From NCBI GenBank assembly GCA_005116965.1, contig SWDG01000005.1, forward strand, positions 166,639-198,987: a stretch of 32,349 nt of DNA, given 5' to 3'. The position numbers and the translations under genes are program-made. This document shows, in pieces, positions 8,760 through 18,300 of the stretch; the stretch's first letter is position 1; each line of letters starts with the position of its first letter. This stretch comes from Nitrospira sp. (GTDB taxonomy: Bacteria; Nitrospirota; Nitrospiria; Nitrospirales; Nitrospiraceae). The notes below the pieces were generated by a model. The model was not told the DNA's origin, made no database searches, and worked only from the letters and a program-made list of their open reading frames with translations.

Positions 8760-8789
8760 TTGACGCTGAAGTTTGAAGGTTACTATGCT
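8760..8789 (+). promoter_or_regulatory. Candidate promoter for the 435-aa orphan gene
   Basis: TTGACG (8760-8765) and TATGCT (8784-8789) are separated by 18 bases. Transcription would begin near 8796, about 48 bases before the ATG at 8844. The element lies in the divergent region shared with the ChaN gene. Confidence 0.4.
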
Positions 8790-8843
8790 CCTAGCCGTGA
8801 ACGCCAATCGATTCCCTCTTCTGCACACGGCGATCAGGCTTCC

Positions 8844-10151
8844 ATGAGCCTCGACCCCCTTGCTGACTTCCGCCGTGTCGTCAGTGTTCGCGCACGTCAG
8901 TTCCCGGGACAATGGGAAGCGTCAAAAAAGTTGATGGAAGGTGCCATCTTCCCCTCTACCTTCGCCCGGCTCTGTGCGGCTGTGCAGAGCAAAGATCTTC
9001 CAGTTTCAGTGAAAGAAACGTTGTTGCGCCTCTTTGAACAGCCCGTACCACGGCGCGTTCAGGATCTCGATGGAGGATGCCTCAAGTCCGTCACGGGCCT
9101 TCCTCCGGCCAAAGCGCTACGCGCACTTGCCGTTTTTTTTGAGCTGGTGCCTGCAGCTACCGTGAGGTGGCCCGTGACTCACCTGTCGAGTGGGGAGGTC
9201 GAAGAAGTCGTGCGGCGGCAGGACAATCCTTTTGACCTCCTCCATCGTACTGATGTGGCGTCTGTGTTGGAGATTGGGGCCGGAGATCTCTCGTTTGCTG
9301 AGGAGTTAGCTGATCTGTACGGCCCCGAGCTCACGCAACAACACCGCCCGTTCATTATTCATTGTCTGGACCGACTCGACCCCCGCTCTCAACTGGGTGG
9401 TCCACTCCATGCGAATCCGGAGAGGCTGCAGAAGCTACAGCGGAGAGCCGACGTGTCGTTCTCCTTCTTCGGCGATCAAGACATGTTCACTCTTGGCGGT
9501 CTAGATAAACAGGAGTTGCTGGCCCCACGATATACCATTGCTACCTGTTGGGCCCCAGCCACACCGACCTTCGCATATGAGCCGAGCAGGCTCTCTGAGG
9601 CTTTCATTCGGAAGGAACTGGAAAGCACCAAAGGCGCCTTTCACCTGACACGTTTTGGGAAAGAATCAGCGCTCGAAGTCCAGCATGCTGGCCGTGCCCT
9701 TCTCTTCCCACCGTGGAAGTTTGAGATCGTCGGTCCCCTTGCTCTCCTGAGCCTGCTTGCCCGTCGCGGATTCCTGTGTGTCCTGGGAGCAGTGGATGCG
9801 CAGGTGTTTTGGGAGCTTCTCGCGCAGTTATTGGAGGAGCCACGCTATCGCCCGCTAGACCAATCGTTTACCCCCGTCAATCTGCCCACGATCTTCGGCG
9901 AGGTCTATCATGTTCTGGCCGGTCTCCCGATCGGCGAATCCATTGACTTGGCTGGGGTGGCAGCCCTTCGGCGTCACTATCTTGGGTCAGGCTCCTCTTC
10001 TGCCATGGATGACGGTGCCGGGTATTTTCGGTATGTCCGCATCAGCCGAGGTGCCACCTTCCCGGGCATTCCTGCGAGCAGCACCGCTCGGAAGTTCACG
10101 TCCATGACGGAAGAAGTTTCCCCATGGTTCATCACACTAGTTCCCGCTTAA
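8844..10151 (+). CDS. Unrecognised protein with methyltransferase-like glycine motif
   Basis: This 435-residue soluble protein belongs to no family I can name with confidence. Residues 141-148 read VLEIGAGD, resembling motif I of class I SAM-dependent methyltransferases (E/DxGxGxG), and the flanking region (R/DVASVLEIG, then a helix with LADLYGPE) fits a Rossmann-like start. The later conserved-looking segments (TCWAPATPTFAYEPSRLSEA and the YFRYVRISRG region) do not match a standard methyltransferase core that I recognise. The reading frame extends upstream to 8547 but overlaps the divergent ChaN gene, so the ATG at 8844 downstream of a promoter-like pair is chosen; its ribosome-binding site is weak. 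It is probably monocistronic. Confidence 0.72.
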   Translation: MSLDPLADFRRVVSVRARQFPGQWEASKKLMEGAIFPSTFARLCAAVQSKDLPVSVKETLLRLFEQPVPRRVQDLDGGCLKSVTGLPPAKALRALAVFFELVPAATVRWPVTHLSSGEVEEVVRRQDNPFDLLHRTDVASVLEIGAGDLSFAEELADLYGPELTQQHRPFIIHCLDRLDPRSQLGGPLHANPERLQKLQRRADVSFSFFGDQDMFTLGGLDKQELLAPRYTIATCWAPATPTFAYEPSRLSEAFIRKELESTKGAFHLTRFGKESALEVQHAGRALLFPPWKFEIVGPLALLSLLARRGFLCVLGAVDAQVFWELLAQLLEEPRYRPLDQSFTPVNLPTIFGEVYHVLAGLPIGESIDLAGVAALRRHYLGSGSSSAMDDGAGYFRYVRISRGATFPGIPASSTARKFTSMTEEVSPWFITLVPA

Positions 10152-10301
10152 GCCACTGGTCTAAGCCTCGTGCCGTCATGTTCGGTCGATAGGGGCGCAA
10201 AAAGCTTGAATAAATTGACCGTCTCCAGACCCTTTGTTAGACTTCGATCGTGTCCGACCACCAGGCCATTCTACAGCGACATCCCACGCGTTAGCCCTAT
10301 C

Positions 10302-11243
10302 ATGAATTCAACGGACATCATTCGAGCCATCCAGGAGAATATTGCACGGGTCATCAAGGGCAAACCTCAGGTGATCGAAATGAGCCTGGTCGCGCTCCTG
10401 GCGCGCGGGCATCTTCTCCTCGAAGACGTACCGGGAGTTGGAAAAACGACGCTCGCACATAGTCTGGCGAAATCGCTCGATTGCTCGTTCAAACGCATTC
10501 AGTTCACGAGTGATCTGCTGCCGTCCGATATCGTGGGTGTCTCGATATTCAACCGTCAGAAACAGGCGTTTGAATTTATGCCTGGTCCGATATTCGCCAA
10601 TATCGTGCTGGCGGATGAAATCAATCGAACGACGCCGAAAACACAAAGTAGTCTGTTGGAAGCGATGAGTGAAGCGCAGATTTCGTTCGACAACAAGACC
10701 TATCCCTTGAATCAACCCTTCATGGTTATTGCGACACAGAATCCCGCCGAATACCATGGCACGTTTCCTCTTCCGGAGTCGCAGCTGGATCGGTTCTTGA
10801 TGCGGCTTCGCATCGGCTATCCCTCGCCGGAGGAAGAAAAGAAAGTTCTCGACCGACCGCAATCGCTTCATCCAGCCGAAGAGCTCCGCCCATTGCTGGC
10901 GACTCATGATGTCCTGCTGCTCCAGGATCAGGTCGATCGCGTACTCATGGATGAAAGCATTACGGACTATCTCTTGGCTATTGTCCAACGCACCAGGCAG
11001 TCTGACCTCCTGTCATTGGGGGTCAGTACCAGAGGAGCGTTAGCGTTGAGTCGGGCCGCCAAAGCGTTGTCGCTCGTCCGCGGTCGAACCTATTGTTTGC
11101 CTGACGACATTAAGGAGTTGGCTCCTATCGTATTGTCTCACCGCATTATGGTGGCCCGAACCCAGGGGTTGCATCAGCGAAACTTTGAACAAGCTGAGCG
11201 GATCATCCAGGATTTGGTCGACTCGATTCCCGTTCCCGTCTAG
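10302..11243 (+). CDS. moxR: MoxR-family AAA+ ATPase
   Basis: This 313-residue protein has the usual length for MoxR/RavA-type chaperone ATPases. It has Walker A GVGKTT (45-50), Walker B VLADEINRT with D105/E106, the sensor region ATQNPAEYHGTFPLPESQLDRF and a C-terminal lid domain. MoxR proteins act with von Willebrand/DUF58 partners in maturing or assembling enzyme complexes. It is the first gene of a three-gene cluster with the DUF58 protein and the transglutaminase, the classic arrangement. An in-frame GTG at 10170 would add 44 residues with no family similarity, so ATG 10302 is preferred although its ribosome-binding site is weak. Confidence 0.93.
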   Translation: MNSTDIIRAIQENIARVIKGKPQVIEMSLVALLARGHLLLEDVPGVGKTTLAHSLAKSLDCSFKRIQFTSDLLPSDIVGVSIFNRQKQAFEFMPGPIFANIVLADEINRTTPKTQSSLLEAMSEAQISFDNKTYPLNQPFMVIATQNPAEYHGTFPLPESQLDRFLMRLRIGYPSPEEEKKVLDRPQSLHPAEELRPLLATHDVLLLQDQVDRVLMDESITDYLLAIVQRTRQSDLLSLGVSTRGALALSRAAKALSLVRGRTYCLPDDIKELAPIVLSHRIMVARTQGLHQRNFEQAERIIQDLVDSIPVPV

Positions 11244-11285
11244 GTCTTCCCCTACATCGCTGTCCCGGTGTGGAGCTGGTAGTAC

Positions 11286-12404
11286 ATGCTGCGTCAATCT
11301 CCTTCCTTTCTCCAGCGAATGTTTCGCCACCGGTCGACGAGCGTGACCTCAGAGGGCGTTCAATTCCTGCTCTTTACCATGGCGATCGGCATTGCAGCCA
11401 TCAATACCGGCAACAATCTGTTCTATCTTTTGCTCGCGATGATGCTGAGCCTTGTGTTGATCTCGGGAATTGCGGCCGAATACTGCTTGCGACGGTTAGA
11501 ATTCCATCGTCATCTTCCCGATCATCTTATCGTGAATGAACCGACCACTGCCACGCTGGTCGTGAAGAACCAAAAGTCACAGTTCCCCAGCTTTTCATTG
11601 AAGCTGTTCGATATCAGCGATGGCCGGAAGCTGGATCGAGGTCTGGAGATTCGTCAACTCCTTCCAGGCATCAGTCAGCTGCTGTCGTATCCTCTCGTTG
11701 CGACGCGGCGTGGCCGGCTGCAACTGGATGGTGTCTGTGTCGGGACGGAGTTTCCATTCGGACTTTTCATGAAACAAACGTATTACCCGATCAACGAAAC
11801 GGTCATTGTTTGTCCGGAGATTAAGCCGATCGACGAGAGACTGTTACAGGGCCTTCTCGCCGCTGGGCCAGACCAGAGCATCCACCGACGGGGGCATGGT
11901 AATGATTTGTACAATCTGCGCCTCTATCACGCCGGGGATGACTCGCGAAAGATTCACTGGCCGACGACGGCGCGGACGTCCCAATTGACGGTTCGAGAAA
12001 CCGAGGCCGAGGACCAGCGCCGCGCCGTCGTGTATTTACCGACCGTCGCTCCAGTGAGTCACGATGCCTTGTTTGAAGAGGCCGTCTCCCTCACGGCCTC
12101 CATCATTCAGCACCTGGCACACCGCGGGTATATGCTCCAATTGTTTGTGGGGTCGTCTCGCTCATCCTTCGGTCAAGGTGACCTCCACCTCTTGGAACTT
12201 CTTCGACTGCTTGCTCTCTGTGAACGGTGCTCGCCCCTTGCAGAGTCCGTTGTGCCGAAAGACCCCTCCAGAGACGCTTTGGAGGTTGAGGGGGGGACGA
12301 TGATTGTCGTGCAGTCATGGCGGGGATCGGGGGATATCAAGCCTGAACAGCCCACCATTCTGATTAACGGACGCCTCATCGCCGGAGCATCACATGCCGT
12401 TTGA
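11286..12404 (+). CDS. DUF58 domain membrane protein
   Basis: This 372-residue protein has two adjacent N-terminal membrane helices (about residues 25-65), then a beta-rich region and a DUF58 domain. The domain shows its signature around RLYHAGDDSRKIHWPTTAR (about 215-235), followed by a von Willebrand factor A-like fold. DUF58 proteins are the standard partners of MoxR ATPases. The gene starts 42 bases after moxR and its last 11 bases overlap the next gene, indicating one transcript. Its exact role in Nitrospira is not known; involvement in envelope or metalloenzyme complex maturation is inferred from family context. Confidence 0.9.
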   Translation: MLRQSPSFLQRMFRHRSTSVTSEGVQFLLFTMAIGIAAINTGNNLFYLLLAMMLSLVLISGIAAEYCLRRLEFHRHLPDHLIVNEPTTATLVVKNQKSQFPSFSLKLFDISDGRKLDRGLEIRQLLPGISQLLSYPLVATRRGRLQLDGVCVGTEFPFGLFMKQTYYPINETVIVCPEIKPIDERLLQGLLAAGPDQSIHRRGHGNDLYNLRLYHAGDDSRKIHWPTTARTSQLTVRETEAEDQRRAVVYLPTVAPVSHDALFEEAVSLTASIIQHLAHRGYMLQLFVGSSRSSFGQGDLHLLELLRLLALCERCSPLAESVVPKDPSRDALEVEGGTMIVVQSWRGSGDIKPEQPTILINGRLIAGASHAV

Positions 12405-14586
12405 TCAGGCCCTTCGGTTCGCGTCGATTTGGCTGGCGTCTACGTCATTCATCGGGTTGACGCTCGGAGCCGGTCTGCCGGAATGGCTGGCTGTGTTAAC
12501 CGGAGCCGCACTGATCGTGGCTCTCTTACGGAACGCAGGGGGTAAGTCTGTGGGGCGACTCGCCACCTATGCGCTCATATCAACCACCGGATGGAATCTT
12601 CTGGTGATCGTCGGCTTTCTTGGATTCTGGGTGGATATGTTGTGGGTCTCGGGTGAACTCCTTCCGGCCGGAGTTCACTTCCTTATGATCCTCATGATCA
12701 TCAAGCTGTTCAACCTCAAGCGTCGTCGAGACTATCTGCATCTCTACGCCATCAGTCTCGTCGCGATTTTGGCTGCTGGTTCCCTCACGACGGATCTGTG
12801 GTATCTCCCGATTTTCTTGCTCTATCTTTTCGTCGGCGTGTGGACGCTGCTGCTGTTTCAGCTGACCAAACATCCAGAGGAATCCGGCATCCTCACGATG
12901 TCGGTCGCCATGCGACCACAACCTCTGGCATCGGTCAGCCAGGTCACGCCACAATTCTTCTGGCTGGCCAACGGGCTTGCACTGGCAACCTTTGGGCTGA
13001 CGGTGGTGATCTTCTTCACGATTCCTCGGGTCGGCGCCGGGTTCTACCAAAAGGGCTTTGGGGAGAACATTCGCACGTCGGGATTCTCCGAAACGGTGAA
13101 CTTAGGAGAGATTGGGCCTATCAAACGAGATCCCAGCGTCGTCATGCGGGTTGAGCTATCCGATGGCCCCCCACAGGAAGCAGGTCGCCTGTATTTACGA
13201 GGAGTGGCCTTCGATCAATACGATGGAAAAGCCTGGACGAATCGGCTGAACCACCGGCGGGCGGTGAGCGAAGACGCGGTCGGGACCTTTGTTCTTCGTA
13301 GTAGCCGATCGCTTGCAACCCCCCGCCTTGGCGACACCATCCGACAGAATATTCTGTTGGAGCCGCTTGACACCCCAGTTCTCTTTGCTGCTCCGCTTGT
13401 CGAAAGAGTCAGCGGAAAGTTCCCGAGCGTCCAGTCCGACCTCACCGGTTCGGTGTATCTCCCGTTCCCCAGTTCGTCACGGATCGAATATTCCGTTCTG
13501 TCCCGATCCAACCCGGTGCTACCGGAGGATCTCGGCGCGGAGCCCAGTGTCTATCCTGAATCGGTTATCCGACATTTCCTGCAGATTCCTAGTCAACCCG
13601 AGCGGATTGCCGTCCTGGCCAAGGAAATCACGCACACACAACGCACCATCTATGACAAAGCCACCGCCATCCACTCATTCCTGACGCACAACTTTCGGTA
13701 TAGCCTTGATGCGCCTCTGGCAGAGCAGGACCAGCCACTGGAAGAGTTTCTCTTTACCCGCAAGACCGGGTATTGCGAACACTACGCCACCGCCATGGTG
13801 ATCATGCTTCGGACGATCGGAATCCCGGCGCGTCTCGTCACGGGATTTCTCGCCACTGAGTGGAATGAATACGGCAACTACTATGTGGTCAGACAGCAAG
13901 ACGCTCATGCATGGGTGGAGGTGCACCTACCACATTCCGGGTGGATTACGATGGACCCAACTCCTCCTTCGATCGAAAGTATCGGCAGCGGGTCTCCCGC
14001 ATGGCATGCGTTGGGACGAATGTTGGATACCATCAGACTTCAGTGGGGTCGATTTTTTGTGCAGTACAGCGCGGCTGATCAGCTCGCTGTTGTGCGGGAA
14101 TTAAAGGCGGGGAGTACATCGGCCAGAAACAAGGCATTTGATTCTATAAGCACGCTCTTCAGCCCGTTCATGGCCATGTTTGGCGGGATGGCGGGCTATG
14201 CGTCTAAAGGAACGATACAGTCGTTGGCTGAGCTGCTTATCCCCACACTGATTGGCCTTGCCGTGCTTCTTTGGCTAGGGATCAGGCGGCCATGGGTCAA
14301 GGGGATGATCTCTAAGAAAACAACTCGCGACGAGCAGGTTATTATGCAACTCTACGGACGAATGATCGGACATCTCGCTCGGAAGGGCATTGCTAAACTC
14401 ACTGCGATGCCGCCCCTTGAGTTCGTCCGCCTCACTCAGGAGCGGTGGAGCAATGCCGGTTCAGCGGTTGCGTCTATTACCGATCTTTATTGCCGAGCCC
14501 GATTCGGTCAAATCTCCCCCACCAGAGAAGAACTGTCACTCGCTGAAGACCATCTTCGCGACCTGATGACACTCGAGAAACCGTAG
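12394..14586 (+). CDS. TgpA-like transglutaminase membrane protein (DUF3488 / DUF4129)
   Basis: This 730-residue protein has several N-terminal membrane helices (about residues 5-210, DUF3488), a periplasmic transglutaminase core, another helix near 610-630 and a cytoplasmic DUF4129-like tail. The cysteine-protease-like triad is visible: C461 in TGYCEHYAT, H505 in DAHAWVEV and D521 in MDPTPP. In Pseudomonas the homologue TgpA is essential for viability and is encoded with MoxR and DUF58 proteins, as here. The 11-base overlap with the upstream gene indicates translational coupling. The periplasmic substrate is unknown. The tRNA-Gly gene lies convergent, 95 bases downstream. Confidence 0.92.
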   Translation: MPFDQALRFASIWLASTSFIGLTLGAGLPEWLAVLTGAALIVALLRNAGGKSVGRLATYALISTTGWNLLVIVGFLGFWVDMLWVSGELLPAGVHFLMILMIIKLFNLKRRRDYLHLYAISLVAILAAGSLTTDLWYLPIFLLYLFVGVWTLLLFQLTKHPEESGILTMSVAMRPQPLASVSQVTPQFFWLANGLALATFGLTVVIFFTIPRVGAGFYQKGFGENIRTSGFSETVNLGEIGPIKRDPSVVMRVELSDGPPQEAGRLYLRGVAFDQYDGKAWTNRLNHRRAVSEDAVGTFVLRSSRSLATPRLGDTIRQNILLEPLDTPVLFAAPLVERVSGKFPSVQSDLTGSVYLPFPSSSRIEYSVLSRSNPVLPEDLGAEPSVYPESVIRHFLQIPSQPERIAVLAKEITHTQRTIYDKATAIHSFLTHNFRYSLDAPLAEQDQPLEEFLFTRKTGYCEHYATAMVIMLRTIGIPARLVTGFLATEWNEYGNYYVVRQQDAHAWVEVHLPHSGWITMDPTPPSIESIGSGSPAWHALGRMLDTIRLQWGRFFVQYSAADQLAVVRELKAGSTSARNKAFDSISTLFSPFMAMFGGMAGYASKGTIQSLAELLIPTLIGLAVLLWLGIRRPWVKGMISKKTTRDEQVIMQLYGRMIGHLARKGIAKLTAMPPLEFVRLTQERWSNAGSAVASITDLYCRARFGQISPTREELSLAEDHLRDLMTLEKP

Positions 14587-14681
14587 CAGAATCAGGAAGC
14601 GGCACTCCTTCGTACAGATCGTGAAAGCGTCCAGGAGAATAGATGTACGGAGAATAAGTGTGAAGTTAAAGATAATCTCGA

Positions 14682-14756
14682 TGGAGCGGGAAAAGGGATT
14701 TGAACCCTCGACCCTCGCCTTGGCAAGGCGATGCTCTACCACTGAGCTATTCCCGC
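14682..14756 (-). tRNA. tRNA-Gly (GCC anticodon)
   Basis: Read on the minus strand, the 75-base gene folds as a complete cloverleaf. The acceptor stem is GCGGGAA pairing with TTCCCGC, the D arm contains AGCTCAGTGGTAGAGC, the anticodon loop is TTGCCAA (anticodon GCC), the T arm contains GGTTCAAATCC, the discriminator base is U, and the 3' CCA is encoded. A near-consensus promoter lies directly upstream on the same strand. Confidence 0.97.
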
Positions 14757-14776
14757 TCGCGAGGTTTGAGGTGCGG

Positions 14777-14805
14777 AGTGTACTGACCTCTCAGGGTACT
14801 GTCAA
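14777..14805 (-). promoter_or_regulatory. Promoter of the tRNA-Gly gene
   Basis: On the minus strand TTGACA (complement of 14800-14805) is followed after exactly 17 bases by TACACT (complement of 14777-14782). The predicted start near 14770 gives a leader of about 14 bases before the mature tRNA 5' end. Confidence 0.75.
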
Positions 14806-14855
14806 GCCAGGACTCTGTTGGATTCACAGAAAATTATCAGTTACAAATATTGGAA

Positions 14856-14873
14856 CGTTACATATTCGTAACG
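14856..14873. promoter_or_regulatory. Inverted repeat CGTTAC-N6-GTAACG, possible operator
   Basis: These are perfect 6-base arms with a 6-base spacer. The right half also forms ATTCGT-A-ACGAAT, and a further GTAACG half-site with matching AAC flank lies at 14898-14903, about 30 bases on. Repeated half-sites at near three-helical-turn spacing suggest a regulator binding site. The regulator is unknown. Confidence 0.35.
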
Positions 14874-15140
14874 AATGCAGATATTGCCAAAGTGGTTGTA
14901 ACGAAACAATATGATTTAAAAAGAAATTAAAATCATAAGCAGCGCAAGACGCAGCCTCCAATCACATAAATATTAAATGAAAACTGCTACTCATACTACT
15001 CATAAGCTATAAATGATCGAACCACGATATGTGTAAGTGAAAAACTTGAAACGAAATTGTTTTACATATACTTATGTGAAGTGGAATGAAGCAGTTTCTA
15101 AGCAGACAGCGTATGGCTCGAATATTGCTGAATTTTACGG

Positions 15141-15169
15141 TTGCAAGGAATGGTATGCGGTGATATATG
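15141..15169 (+). promoter_or_regulatory. Candidate nxrAB promoter
   Basis: TTGCAA (15141-15146) and TATATG (15164-15169) are separated by 17 bases, with a TGA immediately before the -10 (extended -10 type). The start would be near 15176, leaving an untranslated leader of about 160 bases before nxrA. The match to consensus is moderate, and other starts in this AT-rich region are possible. Confidence 0.35.
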
Positions 15170-15215
15170 CTTCACTGTTTTCTTTCAACATGCTAGTGCT
15201 GAGTATATGAGTTTC

Positions 15216-15230
15216 ATGCGTACAACGCAT
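15216..15230. promoter_or_regulatory. Inverted repeat ATGCGT-aca-ACGCAT upstream of nxrA
   Basis: Perfect 6-base arms surround a 3-base centre, 105 bases before the nxrA start. This could be a protein-binding site or a small hairpin in the leader mRNA. A looser dyad, CATAC ... CTGGTATG, follows at 15258-15276. Confidence 0.35.
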
Positions 15231-15334
15231 AACAGAAAACAAATGAATGCTGGTTCACATACATCCAGCTGGTATGAAAACAAACAAGGAAACTGGGCTC
15301 GTTCAAGTTCATAAACGTTGAGGAGGTATCCACA

Positions 15335-18300
15335 ATGTTCTTGTCACGTCGACAATTTTTGAAAGTCTCTGCTGGCACTGTTGCTGCCGCAGCCGTGGCG
15401 GACAAAGTCCTGGCATTGACGGCTCTCCAGCCGGTGATCGAAGTTGGCAACCCGCTGGGAGACTATCCGGACCGATCGTGGGAACGGGTCTATCATGATC
15501 AGTATCGCTACGATTCATCCTTCACATGGGTCTGCTCTCCCAATGACACGCATGCTTGTCGCGTTCGCGCCTTCGTTCGCAACGGAGTGGTCATGCGTGT
15601 GGAGCAGAATTATGACCACCAAACCTATGAAGACTTATACGGCAATCGTGGAACGTTCGCCCACAACCCACGGATGTGCCTAAAAGGGTTTACCTTCCAT
15701 CGACGTGTGTATGGCCCGTATCGTTTAAAAGGGCCTTTGATGCGGAAGGGTTGGAAGCAGTGGATGGATGACGGTTCTCCCGAGCTGACTCCGGAAACCA
15801 AGCGCAAGTACAAGTTCGACAGTCGCTTCCTCGACGATATGCTTCGTGTCTCCTGGGATACGGCGTTTACCTATGCGGCGAAGGCGATGATCATCATTGC
15901 CACTCGGTACAGCGGTGAAGCTGGAGCGCGGCGTCTTCGCGAGCAGGGGTATGCCCCGGAAATGATCGAGATGATGAAGGGCGCTGGCACCAGATGCTTT
16001 AAGCATCGTGCCGGAATGCCGGTCCTCGGTATTATCGGGAAGATGGGCAATACTCGGATGAACGGCGGAATCAATGCTTTGTTGGATACCTGGATTCGCA
16101 AAGTGAGTCCTGAGCAGGCACAGGGCGGTCGTTATTGGTCGAATTACACCTGGCACGGAGATCAAAATCCTTCCCAGCCGTTCTGGTCTGGTGTGCAGGG
16201 TTCAGACATTGACCTTGCAGATATGCGCTTCTCGAAGCTGAATACCAGTTGGGGGAAGAACTTCGTTGAGAACAAAATGCCGGAAGCGCACTGGAAGTTG
16301 GAGTGTATTGAGCGCGGCGCCCGTGTGGTTGTCATCACGCCAGAATACAATCCTACTGCCTACCGTGCCGATTATTGGATGCCTCTACGCCCACAGTCGG
16401 ACGGTGCAATTTTCTTGGGCGCCATGAAAATCATCGTCGACGAAAACATGCATGACGTCGATTTCTTGAAGCAATTTACCGATGCTCCAATATTGGTGCG
16501 TACGGATACGTTGCAATACCTGGATCCGCGCGATGTTGTGGCGGATTACAAGTTCCCCGATTTTTCCAAGAGCTACTCTGGCCGCATCCAATCCTTGAAG
16601 CCTGAGCAGGTTGAACGGCTCGGTGGAATGATGGTGTGGGACCATACGAAGAAGCAAGCCGTGCCGCTCCATCGGGAGCAAGTGGGATGGCACTATACGA
16701 ACAGTGGTATCGATGCCGCGCTTACCGGCACCTATCGAGTCAAGCTGCTCAATGGCCGAGAAATTGATGCTATGCCGGTATGGCAGATGTACATGGTGCA
16801 TTTCCAGGACTATGATCTGGACACAGTCCATCAGATCTGCCGCACACCGAAGGATCTCCTTGTGCGGTGGGCTCGTGACTCGGGCACCATTAAACCCGCT
16901 GCAATCCACAACGGTGAAGGTGTCTGTCACTATTTCCATATGACGGCGAACGGGCGTGCGGCTGCCATGGTGCTCATCATCACCGGCAATGTCGGCAAAT
17001 TCGGCACCGGGCAGCATACCTGGGCTGGCAACTACAAAGCGGGAGCGTGGACGGCAACGCCATGGTCGGGTGCCGGATTAGCCGTACACACGGGTGAGGA
17101 TCCCTTCAATATTACGTTGGATCCGAATGCCCACGGAAAGGAAATTAAGACGAAATCATACTATTACGGCGAAGAAGTCGGGTATTGGAACCATGGGGAC
17201 ACGGCGTTGATCGTCAATACGCCAAAGTATGGGCGAAAGGTGTTTACCGGGAAGACCCATATGCCGACACCGAGCAAATTCCGTTGGGTAGTCAATGTCA
17301 ACGTGCTGAACAATGCCAAGCACCATTACGACATGGTGCGTAACGTTGACCCGAACATCGAATGTCTGATTACGCAAGACATCGAAATGACGTCCGATGT
17401 CAATCACAACGATATCGCCTTTGCCTGTAACTCCTGGATGGAGTTCACCTATCCAGAAATGACGATTACGGTCTCCAATCCATGGGTTCAGATTTGGAAG
17501 GGCGGCATCAGGCCGCTGTACGATACCCGTAACGACTTGGATACCTTTGCGGGTGTTGCCGCCAAGCTATCGGACATGACTGGCGACAAGCGCATGAAGG
17601 ACTATTTCGCCATGGTCTACGCGAACCGAGTCGACGTCTATGCCCAGCGCATGCTGGATGCATCGAGCACATTCTACGGGTATTCAGCCGACGTCATGCT
17701 GAAGTCGGAAAAAGGTTGGATGGTCATGGTCCGCACGTACCCACGGCATCCTTTCTGGGAAGAAACGAATGAGTCGAAACCGATGTGGACCCGTAGCGGA
17801 CGATACGAAAACTACCGTGTCGAACCCGAGGCCATTGAGTACGGAGAAAACTTTATCTCCCATCGAGAAGGTCCGGAGGCCACACCGTATCTCCCGAATG
17901 CTATCTTCACGACGAACCCATATGTTCGGCCTGACGACTATGGCATTCCAATTACGGCACAACACCACGATGACAAAACGGTCCGGAATATCAAGTTGTC
18001 GTGGCATGAAATCATGCGTCATTCGAATCCTCTGTGGGAAAAAGGGTATCAGTTCTACTGCGTGACTCCAAAAACCCGCCACCGAGTCCACAGTCAATGG
18101 TCCGTGAACGACTGGGTACAGATCTACGAGTCCAACTTCGGTGATCCTTATCGTATGGATAAGCGGACGCCAGGGGTCGGCGAACACCAGATTCATATCA
18201 ACCCTCAAGCCGCCAAAGATCGTGGGATCAACGATGGTGACTATGTGTATGTCGATGGGAACCCGGTAGACCGCCCCTACCGCGGATGGAAGCCGAGCGA

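Larger units (their letters stand above)
14806..15334 (+). promoter_or_regulatory. AT-rich control region upstream of nxrA
   Basis: This is the longest gene-free stretch in the window and is visibly richer in A and T than its surroundings. It has no credible open frame with a ribosome-binding site other than the GAGGAGG just before nxrA (15320-15326). It contains several dyads, listed separately, plus ATGATTT (14911-14917) facing AAATCAT (14930-14936), ACATA/TATGT around 15064-15077 and a perfect 9-base tandem duplication CTACTCATA at 14987-15004. I searched by eye for FNR/NNR-type (TTGAT-N4-ATCAA) and sigma-54-type boxes and found none. Confidence 0.6.

Noticed and set aside
8547..8843. N-terminal extension of the 435-aa protein
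   Set aside because: Would overlap the divergent ChaN gene start and its promoter region; low-complexity translation with no family likeness.
10308..10988. 226-codon open frame antisense to moxR
   Set aside because: Antisense shadow of a conserved ATPase gene; no recognisable domain.
14536..14914. Open frames on both strands over the tRNA-Gly gene
   Set aside because: They are the well-known spurious translations of a tRNA gene and have no ribosome-binding sites.
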